Origin: Saccoglossus kowalevskii
Taxonomy: Eukaryota > Hemichordata > Enteropneusta > Harrimaniidae
DNA: 18,811 nucleotides
Assembly: GCF_000003605.2 (NCBI RefSeq)
Contig: NW_003137824.1
Span: 374,186-392,996, forward strand
Reading direction: 5' to 3'
The notes under the pieces are model-generated. The model saw only the letters and a program-made list of their open reading frames with translations. It did not search any database and was not told where the DNA came from. This document shows positions 8,701-18,054 of the stretch, piece by piece. How positions within the stretch are numbered: the stretch's first letter is position 1; every line of letters begins with the position of its first letter. The position numbers were made by a program, and so were the translations under genes.

Positions 8701-11700
8701 GGCCATGTAAAAAAGCGTCCATGATAAAACTCAATAAAATTCAATCACTGTTTCGTTTCTCAAAATATGTGTTCATATGCCCTGAGAGGAACCATGATTG
8801 AGTGCAACAAATTATGTTTTAAATGATATTCGGTATAATAATCCTTTGTATATTCTACAAATGTTTACCCCAACAAATGTGGACATACAGTTTTAGTGAC
8901 CCTCATAGCTCGCTGTCAATAAGCTATTCGGGTCGTTAAAACTGTATTGCTATCATTGTTGGGGTGAACATTTGTAAAATATGCATGGGATGGCTCATTG
9001 AGATTGTAATGGCAGTATTTTGTGTTTTCAAACGACATGTACACATACCACACGTCACACATATACTCTATAATCTGACACCAAACCTACTGCAAATATC
9101 GATTCCTTAGAAAGTGGCTTCTCTACATTGTCTGAGATACATCCTGTGCCACAATCTTTATTCGACCTAATCTTCATATATCCCGAGTATCCTTACTAAA
9201 TGCATAAACCAATTTAGCCAACGAGTGAGTAAATGGTTGCCTTTACCCACCAATTCGAATTAGGATGAACATACTTGTTATTAAAATTTTAAGGTGGGCA
9301 TCGTTACTTGCTATAGCTCTGTACTACAGGGTCTACAACAAACAGCTGAAACAGAAACAACCACTTCAGAGTCATAGTCATAGTGATCTTGCCGACGATC
9401 TCACTAAAGAATGCAATCGCAATACCTGCTTTCAGTAACCTATATTTTGCAGTAAAATTGAGTTTACATATTGAGATTTAAAAAAACAGCAATCTCCTCC
9501 TCAAACGCTGCTGTAGAATTCACTTTGGTCTCTGTAGTGGAGTGTCAATTACCTTATATTTGTTGTCGCTGGATGGCGATCAACAAACTCCTTTTTGACT
9601 CCCGTGTGCGAAGCGCACAATGAGAGTATTTGCAGTTAGTGTGTCTGTATGTGTGTGGGTGTGTGTGTGTCCGTCTGTTTCCACTGATATCTCAAGAACC
9701 ATACATCGGTTTTTGATGCATAGATGCTCTGGGATAATGCGCAGATTTGATTAGGTTTTGGTAGAAAACCTTGCATATTAATTACCTAATGTGCATGATA
9801 ATTAGTTCATTTTTAGCTGTTCCATGACTGTTCCACTGATATCTAAAGAACCACTCATTGAATTTTGATGAAACTTGGTACATAGATGCTCTGAACTTAT
9901 GCGCAGATTTTATTAGTTTTTGGGAAAAATCCGTGAATATTATTTACCTAATTTGCATGATACTTAGCTAATTTTTAGCTGTTCCATGACTGTTCCACTG
10001 ATATCTAAAGAACCATTCATTGAATTTTGATAAAACTTGGTTCATATATGATCTGAACTAATGCCAGGTTTTGATTAGTTTTAGGTGAAAATCTGTGCAT
10101 ATTAATTACCTAATTTGCATGATACTTAGCTAATTTTTAGCTGTTTCATGACTATTCCATTGATATCTAAAGAATCACTCATTGAATTCTGATGAAACTT
10201 GGTACATAGATGCTCTGAACTTATGCGCAGATTTTATTAGTTTTTGGTAAAAATCCGTGAATATTATTTACCTAATTTGCATGATACTTAGCTAATTATT
10301 AGCTGTTCCATGACTGTTCCACTGATATCTAAAGAACCACTCATTGAATTTTAATAAAACTTGGTTCATAGATGCTCTGAACTAATGCCAGGTTTTGATT
10401 AGTTTTGGGTGAAAATCTGTGCATATTAATTACCTAATTTGCATAATGATTAGTAAATTTTCGGCTTTTCCACTGATATTTCAACTACTAATAATCACAT
10501 TTCAATGAAACTTGGTACCTAGATGTCATAGGATATTGCACAGACCTGGTAGTTTTTAGGGTAATATCAGTACATATTAATTACTTAATTTGCATAATTA
10601 TTTAATTTCAGCTTTTTCACTGATATCTCAAATACTAATCATCACCTTTAAATGAATCTAAACTGTGCAGAGAGCCAATTAGTTGTTGGTATATATTTAT
10701 GCATATTAATCACCTAATTTGCATAATCAACCAATTTTCAACTTTCACACTGATATCTCAAGTACTAATCATCATATTTCAATGAAACTTTGTACATAGA
10801 TGCTCTAGGTTAATGTACAAATATGATCAGTTTGGGGTTAAAATCTGTTCATATTAATTCCCCAATTAGCATAATAATTCATAATAGTTTGGTTCTGATC
10901 ACATTTCAATGAAACTTGGTACATAGATGGTCTGTTAAATTATGCAGACCTTATTAGTTTTACACTCAAATCTGTTCATTTTAATTTTCTCTGACTTACA
11001 TAATTAGTTTGCAGCTTTTCCATCAATATCTCAAATACAAGTAATTTTGAATTAATTTTTACTGTTTCTCTAATACTCTCAGCACATGGGAGTTCTTTCC
11101 AGGCGTTCTTTGATTCTACTTGTTCCCTTTGCTACCAACTCGAATTTGTGGCAACTGAAGACATAGAAATATAAGTCTTAACAGTCAGATGTTGTTCACA
11201 GTCATCCTATTCAAAACACACCATGAAATTATAAAATTCACACGTATTCTAGGAATAAAACAAAAACACATTTATTGGTACAACAGTTTGTCAATTCTAC
11301 TTGATTAGTTAGATCTTTGAATTTGAATCAGAGTAAACTTTTTACTAGACTGTGCGACAAAACAGATCATTATATATGCACTATCACAAATGTTCCACAC
11401 TTTTATAACAATAACTCACTCTCCTTTTTACGGGTATACATTTCTCGGCCCATTTGTGAGCCAGACCTCAAGTACATATTATGCAGACTTGTTAAAACAT
11501 ACATTGTCTGTACATTGTCTGCTTTGTTTAAACTATTAAACAAATGGTTTAATATTTTCTGTCAGATATAAAAAGATTTGGTTAAATACACTAGGACAAT
11601 ATTTGAATCAATATCACTTGTCTGATGTAGACCACATGTGCCATACAAAATCATTTGATTATATGGCAGTGCAAGAGAGTGGAAGTGTGTGCTCACTCGA

Positions 11701-13229
11701 AACGTCTAACATCATGTATGACATGACGGCAATATATATATGTCCCTTACAGTCTATTACTGATTTGACTATATTGTCTAGTACTTTTTGATTGTTTTAT
11801 TTTGTTATTGTGGATTTTTGTCAGTCGTTTGTTTTGAATTCTTAGACTTGTACATTTCCCTAAACAACAGTTGAGAATTTTATTTCCACTTGAGCTTTGC
11901 AGTCTGCATGTTAACTACTCAAAGCAAGGGTGATTGTTTTGAAGAACAATTTCTATTAAACTGACCTTGTTGTTGACAACCACAACATAACCTTTACTTG
12001 GTTTGTCTGACCTTTCATTTATTGTAACATATACATTAAAAGGGTTTATATTAGTTGTTAACAACAGTAAAGTCATTCTCCCAAGATCATTATCATAGGT
12101 GCCTGGAGTTTTTAAATCAGGTTACTTCCTGGGGTGATACCATAAAAAAAGCTAATACATAACCTTTACAGGCAGATAATATTCCTAAATTGAATGAAAA
12201 TATGATGCAATCCTCCGAATGTACCATTACTATTAACTCATTGCAACCTAATTTAGCCAGCAATGGCGATGTGGAAATATCCGATTTTTAAATAAGCGCC
12301 ATCTTGAATTAGCGAAATTATAATTTATCTAAATTTAGCTAAAATAATATGCTAGCTAAAAAGACACGTTTCAGAATATTACATGATTTCTATAAAAATA
12401 AACAAATAAATAGTATTTGGTTTAGTGCAATAATAAAGACACAATTAGACATCAATGAAACTCAAAACAATTAATAAAAACAAAATACATACAACCACTG
12501 CGCATAGACAGTTACATATCTTTAAATATAATGGCAATAACATGAAAAATAAACAAGCAACACACATCTTACTGCAAACATACCCAAATCCAAAACCAAT
12601 CCGTGACACAACTCATGGCAGAACAAGCGTACACATTTCCGCAATGCTTAAAAAATACATCCATAACGACAACCTACACATCACCATGAACAGAGAAAAC
12701 AACAACATAGCAACGGTTGCTTGGCAACAATATCTACCGTTTGCTGCCCAGAAAATGGTACAGTTTTTCTTTACGCCAAGTGAAGGATCGATTTTCATTT
12801 ACAGTTTTACAGTCATTTAAATATCAGATAAAAAAACCATTAACAAAAGTCTTGTACATTTTTCTTGGTAGCTCCAAATAAGTAGTACTCGCAATGCTTC
12901 AAGCCAAAAGGTTAAAAATAGGTGGTACTATGTTCTTAGGTGGAAACTACTTTTGTATATTTTAGATGGCTACGATTTAACAGTATTACCTGCAAAGTTG
13001 ACAGTTCTAGTTTCAAACTGTCTAGTGTCCTCTGTATTTCATCAAGTCTGTTTTCCAGTTGTTTATTAGTTGACTGCAATGCACTCATTGATCTGTGTAT
13101 GTCACTATTCTTGAAAACCAAATATGGGATGAATACCATACAAAATAATAAGCAAATCATCGAAACACCGAGTACAATTCCAATTACCCTTCCTTTCGTT
13201 TTGTCACTACGCTTGTCTTCGGGGAACAT
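5290..13229 (-). CDS. Membrane-anchored short-chain collagen C4-like protein, five exons, about 352 aa
   Basis: The gene model is join of 13229..12990, 7454..7355, 6394..6329, 6169..5993 and 5765..5290 on the minus strand. All introns are GT-AG, and the phases (0, 1, 1, 1) match at every junction. Predicted layout: cytoplasmic tail 1-14, one transmembrane helix at about 15-39, coiled coil at about 48-80, stalk 81-118, eight Gly-X-Y triplets 119-142, and a C4-like domain at about 176-352 with 10 cysteines. NET at 170 is a possible glycosylation site. The start chosen is the ATG at 13229. It has the context CCACAATG, which the paralogue at 18629 shares, and the open frame upstream of it begins only at a TTG. 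The topology is that of a type II membrane protein, as in collagen XIII/XXIII or class A scavenger receptors. The C-terminal domain family is named from sponge short-chain collagen and is common in marine invertebrates. Ligand and function are unknown; adhesion or pattern recognition is inferred from architecture only. Confidence 0.88.
5993..6169 (-). CDS. Exon 4 of the membrane collagen: end of the collagen segment and start of the C4-like domain
   Basis: A 177-bp exon with acceptor GGAATAG and donor GTATGT. It finishes the triplets (GTPGTS), passes through a Ser/Thr/Asp-rich linker and then enters the C4-like domain at VYVRWGRSTC (176-185). YVRWGR..C is the hallmark opening of this domain. 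It ends LVYEG with the glycine codon split as G|GT across the intron. Confidence 0.88.
6329..6394 (-). CDS. Exon 3 of the membrane collagen: Gly-X-Y segment
   Basis: This is a 66-bp exon with acceptor TTTTTTCTAG and donor GTAAGTG. After T-I-L-R it encodes Gly-X-Y triplets with proline in most X or Y positions (GPPGPQGLPGNNGIPGI). The last base, C, joins CT of exon 4 to make the proline that continues the repeat (GIPGIPGTPG). Continuation of the triplet register across the splice strongly supports the junction. Confidence 0.88.
6395..7354 (-). other. Intron 2 of the membrane collagen, nothing else recognised
   Basis: This is AT-rich unique-looking sequence between exons 2 and 3. No additional in-phase exon, RNA gene or repeat family was recognised in it. 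Confidence 0.5.
7355..7454 (-). CDS. Exon 2 of the membrane collagen: acidic and basic stalk (aa 81-114)
   Basis: The acceptor is TTATTTACAG and the donor is GTAAGT. The 100-nt exon adds 33 codons plus one base, entering in phase 0 and leaving in phase 1, exactly as exons 1 and 3 require. The product is a hydrophilic stalk rich in charged residues. It contains SKRHV at 99-103, a dibasic site, and a single cysteine at 105. The exon is too short for an ORF scan and was found by splice signals and phase. Confidence 0.8.
7455..8135 (-). other. Start of intron 1 (3' part of the intron), no gene recognised
   Basis: It contains an open frame at 7799-8065 on the plus strand that lacks recognisable motifs. 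I treat this as chance within the 5.5-kb intron. No repeats were recognised. Confidence 0.4.
8141..8450 (+). mobile_element. tRNA-derived SINE remnant
   Basis: The stretch GAGCTTGGATAAGCGCTT resembles a tRNA A-box region (AGCTCAGTGGATAGAGCGC with a short deletion). TTAGAGCACTCGACCTG follows. About 60 bp further on, GTCTGGGGGTTGTGAGCGGG resembles a degenerate B-box region (GGGGGTTCGAGTCCC). The two are spaced as in a tRNA gene, but the structure is too decayed for a functional tRNA. The downstream part contains the dispersed repeat shared with 434-512, which would make the whole an approximately 300-bp SINE. Both the family and its boundaries are guesses. Confidence 0.4.
8371..8440 (-). repeat. 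Dispersed repeat, copy 2
   Basis: The reverse complement of this segment matches 434-512. Shared blocks are TCTAGACARACG, CTAGCC, the 18 bases ATCCAGCCCTTCAGAGCG and TTATTC, then AATGGTCT after a small indel. It is the distal part of the SINE-like remnant. Confidence 0.6.
8841..8991. repeat. Gapless 151-nt foldback (62-bp arms, 27-nt loop)
   Basis: Arms 8841-8902 and 8930-8991 pair over 62 positions with no gaps, and I count about 13 mismatches. Both arms carry the cores TACAAATGTT.ACCCCAACA and ATACAGTTTTA. The loop holds a further pair, ATAGCT at 8905-8910 with AGCTAT at 8922-8927. It could be a small MITE-like foldback or a hairpin-RNA locus. No target-site duplication is obvious. Confidence 0.8.
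9265..9438 (+). CDS. Small ORF, 57 aa, possible single-pass peptide (doubtful)
   Basis: From ATG at 9265 to TAA at 9436-9438 the translation begins MNILVIKILRWASLLAIALY, a hydrophobic N-terminal helix. A Lys/Gln-rich stretch and a hydrophilic tail SHSHSDLADDLTKECNRNTC follow. It lies inside intron 1 of the collagen gene on the opposite strand. I recognise no family and see no splice or promoter evidence. Chance is the simpler explanation. Confidence 0.15.
   Translation: MNILVIKILRWASLLAIALYYRVYNKQLKQKQPLQSHSHSDLADDLTKECNRNTCFQ
9598..9680 (+). repeat. Hairpin and GT-rich head of the intronic tandem repeat
   Basis: GACTCCCGTGTGCG, AAG, CGCACAATGAGAGT forms a short hairpin whose exact core is TGTGCG/CGCACA (9605-9610 and 9614-9619). 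It is followed by a GTGTSTGT-rich stretch to 9680, where the tandem units begin. It may be the head module of the repeat family that follows. Confidence 0.55.
9681..11045 (+). repeat. Diverged tandem repeat, unit about 162 bp, about nine units
   Basis: The unit start CCACTGATATCT recurs at 9681, 9833, 9995, 10157, 10319, 10470, about 10618, 10747 and about 11020, with one unit near 10900 lacking it. Each unit also has GAAACTTGGTACATAGATGC, a TTATTAGTTTTTGG-type block, and TTACCTAATTTGCAT. Units 9833 and 10157 match each other best, as do 9995 and 10319, so a 324-bp dimer was duplicated. Units to the right are progressively shorter and more diverged. Confidence 0.9.
11046..12989 (-). other. 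5' part of intron 1, no further gene recognised
   Basis: This is AT-rich sequence. Open frames at 11317-11571, 11603-11791 and 12455-12820 on the plus strand, and 12613-12798 on the minus strand, have no recognisable domain and low-complexity composition. I regard them as chance. An alternative first exon cannot be excluded. Confidence 0.45.
12990..13229 (-). CDS. Exon 1 of the membrane collagen: cytoplasmic tail, transmembrane helix, coiled coil (aa 1-80)
   Basis: It encodes MFPEDKRSDKTKGR, then a hydrophobic run VIGIVLGVSMICLLF to PYLVF (about 15-39), then an ectodomain stem. Leu or Ile at 51, 58, 65, 72 and 79, with Leu at 62, 69 and 76, give regular 3-4 spacing. This is a textbook coiled coil that probably trimerises the chain before the collagen segment. 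The exon ends TTG CAG before the donor GTAATA (phase 0). The open frame extends upstream to a TTG at 13259, but that codon lies in the leader. The open frame on the opposite strand here is a shadow. Confidence 0.88.
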
Positions 13230-13316
13230 TGTGGCGAGTTGGCAGCAGTGTCCAGACAATGTGTAACGTACGAGACATGGGCGTACAATGAAGGTAGCGT
13301 GTTATTACCAAATGAA

Positions 13317-13324
13317 TTTATATA
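13317..13324 (-). promoter_or_regulatory. TATA box of the membrane collagen gene
   Basis: TATATAAA on the minus strand lies 88 bp before the chosen ATG. The paralogue at the right edge has CATATAAAA about 90 bp before its own ATG. The leaders in between share GTCTCGTAYGTTACAC and AACTCRCCACAATG. Conserved placement makes this a better call than an isolated TATA match in AT-rich DNA. Confidence 0.6.
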
Positions 13325-15899
13325 GACAGGTGTGAAGAAAGTGAGTGGGGGAAATCCCTGGCATAAAAAGAATGTATTTTATTACGGAAGTAATAAACTA
13401 CAGAAAGTATTTATTTACTTCAGTTGAATTTCTGACATATATGCGTTCTACGGTAACTGGTTCGTCTTGTGACTATTATTAAAACGAATTCAATTGTGTG
13501 TGCGTTTAGTATGCAATAGGGCTCCCATATCGCATGTCTAAACTGGCATTCATTACACCTTCTTTTCAATCATTTGTGGTGTTAGAAACAATATACTGAT
13601 TTAGTTGTTGCCATTATTTCAGAGGCTATCGATGTGCCATGATAAAGGAAGTTGGTCACAGTTCTATTTGAGAGTGTGTTCCCAAGGTGTGTTATAATAC
13701 CAGCTTTGTGCAATATATTGTGTGCAGAATGGAATAATTTGGCATCTCTTGCCGTAGGAAAAATCTATACTTGTTTATCACACAGCAGCTAAGAATAACA
13801 CGTCGGATAAACACCGTTGTATTGGAGTGGGACCAGTAACTTCTATACAAGAATTGCGAGTAATCGTTATGTCTGGCAAAAATACGCATCGGGCGGGTAC
13901 TTGCTCCTGTTATTTAGTTTAGTAAATGTTTTGTTTTTTATATGCAGTTGATTTTTCAACAAAATATACTCTTTTCAGATTATGTTCTTAAACATCTGCA
14001 ATATCTCTCTCTAACATAGTTACTGATCGTTCAACCGACCGAACAATGCATGTCACTTGCGAGCGTTCAACCTATTGAATAAAAGCGAAGAAAAACTGAT
14101 GTACTTTTCTGTCAAAGGTGTTACGTAATTGTGGGTTGAGTCACACGTCATTAACCTTGGTTGTTTTTCCCAGTATCAAATACAACATTTTTTTGAACTA
14201 TTTCTAAAGGAGTTTATGTTAAATTGTTATTTCATTAAAAATAAATCTGATTCGCCAGAACACCCTAATAATTTGAGACAACTTATAACTACTTATGATT
14301 TATAATTATCGAGTTGGTGTCATCACTCAATCCCGGCAAGAGGATGTAAAGATCAATGATTGATATATTGACATGAATCGTATTACGATGAGTATGATTA
14401 GAAATTACAGTGACAGACCCAAACATGTACAGAGACAAGTCATGTCTTGTTCTGGTCTTCAGCCCCCAATTTGCACTTTGCAATATAGTGATATAATGAT
14501 AAAAGAAAGATAATGTGCTTTTTCTAGCAAAAGGGTGGTGGTCATTGTGCGCGATTTTATATACACGGCCTTAAATATTAATCGAGCACCACCAGCTACA
14601 GTTTGTACATGTTTGACTTTAATCTTAATAAAACATTTCCCATGAAAGTTTTCTTCAACAATATGCAGAATTAACCGTTCAAACTATTATATTTGAAAAA
14701 ACGTCTCAGTCATCTTTGTTTATATGATACCCATATATCTCGGATGCGTGACGCGACGACTACCGCCCTTTAAAAAATGGGGTCACGAGAAACAAGATTC
14801 CAAAATGTCATGAAAATGGTCCAAATTTGCATTTTTAAAATTTATTTCTTCATATCACGATTTTTTCTAGGTTGAAAAAATGAAATATGATTAGTGAGTG
14901 CTATATTCTACAATTGTATGAGATGTATATCAAACAAAGCAAGGTACTGCAGCTACTTTTATATACGAAGGGAGTTATGTTTGGTATATTCGATAGAAAT
15001 ATTGTATTCCTTTATTCCTGGGAGTTGAGGTGCAAATCATGTACTAAATAGTTACCGATATACCCCGTATAAAAACACATTGAATTGGGTATTTTTTGCT
15101 CAGAATCTTAGATTCATAATACAATCTTAATTGGCGGTATAATCTGAAATGGGTGATCTACAGGGTCAGTTCTAACCTGTGAGGTAAGGTACATCAAATA
15201 ATCACATTATAGACATGATTTGTTTTATTACAATACTGTTTATTTTCATGATTGGCGCCCAAGCCCGATTCAAACACTTCGTCTCGCTTTTAACATGTGG
15301 TACATATAGTCATTATGTACATCGCAAAAATAACCATATTTACAAATATTTCATTTTAATATATTAATATTTAATCATTTTGTGTTGTATTGTATACACC
15401 CATTCACAATCCCTCAGCTACATTCACATGGACGGATTTTAAATGGATGTATTAAATATTTCTAAAACGTGTAGACCATCGCATTTTTTCAAACCCAAAG
15501 TAACTCTATCATTAGCCATTGAACCATTTGATAACGCCAATGAGTCTTTGTGAGTTACTGTCAATCATTTCTAGCAGTACTTCATATTTTCGACTCAATT
15601 TTTATTGAGCATAATACTGTCGCCTTTGGTTGGCGACAATGGGATACAATAGAACACTATGTTTGCGGCAAAGTCTCGCGGTGTTTCGTTCACGACGAGA
15701 TATTGGGGGTCATTTGCGTCCAGGGTATATAGTGTATAACAATTACATAATACACGCATTACAATTTGATAATTACAGCCTCTCATTGCGTATATATCTA
15801 CGTGATCTACAAGTTAATACGAGAAGGTTACCAAAGCATGGAAACATGGGGTAGTTAGAGTATATTATTTCTTACATGTCGCTTTCATTGTCTGCATAG
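13325..15899. other. Intergenic region between the collagen promoter and the CRYZ-like exon
   Basis: I searched for further exons of a medium-chain reductase on the plus strand and found none that I could support. Open frames at 13692-13889, 14289-14483 and 15550-15854 overlap in antisense or lack motifs. A short inverted repeat, TGTCGCC/GGCGACA, sits near 15620-15640. Confidence 0.4.
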
Positions 15900-16064
15900 G
15901 CGGAACGGAGAGATATAGGTGCAGCCATCAATGACGGAATTCAGAAAGGTTGGTTAAGACCATTGATATGGAAAGAGTTTCCACTGAAAGAGGCCAGCGA
16001 GGCTCATCGGTTTATGGCAAGCGGGCATGGTGCTAAAGGTCGCATCGTTTTTAATATGATATAA
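15900..16064 (+). CDS. Terminal exon of a CRYZ-like quinone oxidoreductase (zeta-crystallin, MDR superfamily)
   Basis: A good acceptor (pyrimidine-rich tract ending CATAG) precedes an intact 54-codon frame ending in TAA. The product begins AERRDIGAAINDGIQKGWLR and goes on through PLIWKEFPLKEASEAHRFMA to SGHGAKGRIVF. It matches the C-terminus of CRYZ-type NADPH:quinone reductases: the helix before GW.(K/R)P, then the (Y/F)PL...EAH motif, then G..G(K/R). This part closes the catalytic domain and carries no cofactor-binding residues. The rest of the gene is not visible upstream in the window. Either it has long introns interleaved with sequence I could not resolve, or this is an orphaned exon or pseudogene. 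The intact frame and nearby poly(A) signal favour a real gene end. Confidence 0.7.
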   Translation, partial: AERRDIGAAINDGIQKGWLRPLIWKEFPLKEASEAHRFMASGHGAKGRIVFNMI

Positions 16065-16159
16065 GCGATTTTTGTAGGAAAGTTTTGTAATTCGTTTATT
16101 TGTACTTAATTATCCTTGTACTTGTTATACGTTCTTGTTTGAAAAGGTGATATTAGTGA

Positions 16160-16165
16160 AATAAA
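16160..16165 (+). terminator. Poly(A) signal AATAAA after the CRYZ-like exon
   Basis: AATAAA lies about 95 bp past the stop codon and is followed within about 50 bp by a T/G-rich stretch. This fits a normal 3' end. A second AATAAA occurs about 75 bp further on. Confidence 0.5.
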
Positions 16166-16239
16166 TGTGAATAATGCACGTTGCATTCATAGTCGTCATT
16201 GTAGTCGTCAATACTAGTGCTTCATGAATCAGAAAATAA

Positions 16240-17515
16240 AGTTCCATTGCAACATTTGCCCAATATCACATCACTATTACTGAGAGTACCATAGCACTGA
16301 AGTATATCCTATCTAGAGGATTAGCCATTACAAAGCCAATGGAAAACGGTACAAGCACATTCCCGCAAAACAAGTTAGATTATAGTCTTGAACTTACTTA
16401 GTTTAATAGTAAATCAACAAAAGTTTTTCCCAGCCCCTGCAGGAGCACAATGCACTATGGGTAATCAACAGTAAAGGATTCTATGCGAGAAATTCTTTTT
16501 TGAGCAGCCCTCCGGTATGCCTGATTTGGCAGTACTATGGACACAGTGGAAAGATCATCGTTTTAGTCATACATTCCATATAACCTTCGTAGTCAACAGC
16601 CTAACGTGTAAGCTTGAAAGTCAGGTGAGTGGCAACCTAAGAAAACAAGACTTCATATAAACTTGAATTGATAGCATTCAAAAAGGCCGAATACACTTTC
16701 TGGAAGTGGTTCAGAATAAATGGAGTTCTAGTCCGCTGTGCCATTCGATATTAATGACATTTGTCATGAACCCAAAAAGGACAGATGTTTCTCTGGTTCA
16801 GCAAGAAGGGAATTAAGTTGGAAGGCAAGGATCAGAAACAATGCAGAAGTAGTTGTACCCTAATAATGACTGTCAAGTCTCCCAAAAGTCTTTCCATCCT
16901 TGTGGGGCAGCTTTTGGTAATTCTGCTCGCTTCAGCAGAAACTGCAAAATTTGCTGATATGTTATATATCACTTAGATCTCAATGTCGAAATTGTGGGAA
17001 AACCTTGATGCAGTATTTATGTAACAGCTATAGCCGACATCATTGACAGCGGCAATCCGAATTTTTCAGTAAGATCATGGATTCCACTACTTCTCTAACT
17101 TCTGATAGCAAAGCCCATATTCCTGCTGGATGATTCATCAATTGTGACACAAAACTATGAGCAACTGTTCGCTCGGAAGTTATACAGTAATTGGCATCTA
17201 AGATGGATTTTCAGCCAAGATTCCAACATCATCTTCAAAACCAAATCTGGGGTCAAGGGCAAACCTTGTTTCAAAGTTTCAATCGATACTCGTATTGATT
17301 GGTGAAAGATAAGTATGGCTTCACTATTAATATGACAGATCACCTTCGTACATCTGATGTAATTTGTTTGAGATCACCTAAGCAAGTTGTTTTGGCAGTA
17401 TGGTGGAATTTACGTCAGAGTTCTCCACACGTACCGAGACTCGGGCCGAGTCGGCACATGCCGAAACCTGTGCCGAAAAAAATCGATCTCGGTTCCAATA
17501 GATTTGCTGCCTGAA
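16240..17515. other. Unassigned intergenic stretch
   Basis: Short open frames occur at 16785-16976 and 17299-17514 (plus) and 17155-17343 (minus). Parts of 16780-17340 read on the minus strand look vaguely like decayed coding sequence with several stops, but I could not match them to a family. No confident feature. Confidence 0.35.
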
Positions 17516-17745
17516 CGATCTGCACGAACCAAAATCACGCCCTCGGTGGTGAATTTAAATGCACATATACTGATTCATATTAGTATGACACTGAAGGGAA
17601 GTGCAGCTAGATATGATCGGATGCTGTAGTAATGAATGACGCATGTTTAAGTGCTGCTGCAAGCGTTTTTTTTTTCTAGCAATGCTACCTTGGATCAAAT
17701 AACAAATCGAAGAATGAGGGCGTGATTTCGGCACGAGCGGAATCG
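17516..17745. mobile_element. Possible MITE: inverted repeats around a 170-bp centre
   Basis: The segment 17516-17544 pairs with 17716-17745. The inner 13 bases AAATCACGCCCTC (17532-17544) and GAGGGCGTGATTT (17716-17728) are perfect complements, and the outer parts match weakly (CGAT, CGAACC/CGTGCC). The centre holds no gene. No clear target-site duplication is seen, so the mobile-element call is tentative. Confidence 0.35.
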
Positions 17746-18054
17746 GTCACGAGTGGTTCCCGATTAACGTGAACGCAACTGCTGTAATCCTTCTACAAAT
17801 ACAAAGGATTAAAAATTTCGCCATGTGAAGGTAGCAATTGTAGCAACGCAACAGTTGTCCCTGGAATCTTACATAACTAAGGTTTACTCTTCTGATTATC
17901 TTTTGATTTAACATGACCTTGTGAAGTCCATCCACTCATAAGAAATATACATATGTACTTGCGAATAACAGGAAATCGATGTAATACTGCATTGAATTCT
18001 ACTATGTAGATCCGTTGCTGTACATTTGAAATCAATGCTTGTTTGAAAACTTAC

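Noticed and set aside
12716-12728. RFX X-box match GTTGCTTGGCAAC
   Set aside because: It fits the loose X-box consensus with a one-base spacer, but it lies within intron 1 about 500 bp from the start. One match in this much sequence is expected by chance.
12455-12820. 121-aa open frame with a true ATG on the plus strand
   Set aside because: It is rich in Asn, Thr, Lys and His from AT-rich DNA, has no recognisable domain, and lies inside intron 1 of a well-supported gene on the other strand.
12940-13266. 108-aa plus-strand open frame that resembles the minus-strand frame at 18541-18771
   Set aside because: Both are antisense shadows of the two paralogous first exons, so their similarity simply reflects the real coding strand.
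15550-15736. Possible penultimate CRYZ exon ending in GVICVQ before a GTATAT donor
   Set aside because: A few residues (TIEH, EILGV) recall the region before the last CRYZ exon, but spacing is off, the glycine motif is altered and the acceptor is poor. Too weak to annotate.
16780-17340. Decayed coding-like tract on the minus strand
   Set aside because: Several fragments look protein-like, but they change frame, contain stops and match no family I can name.
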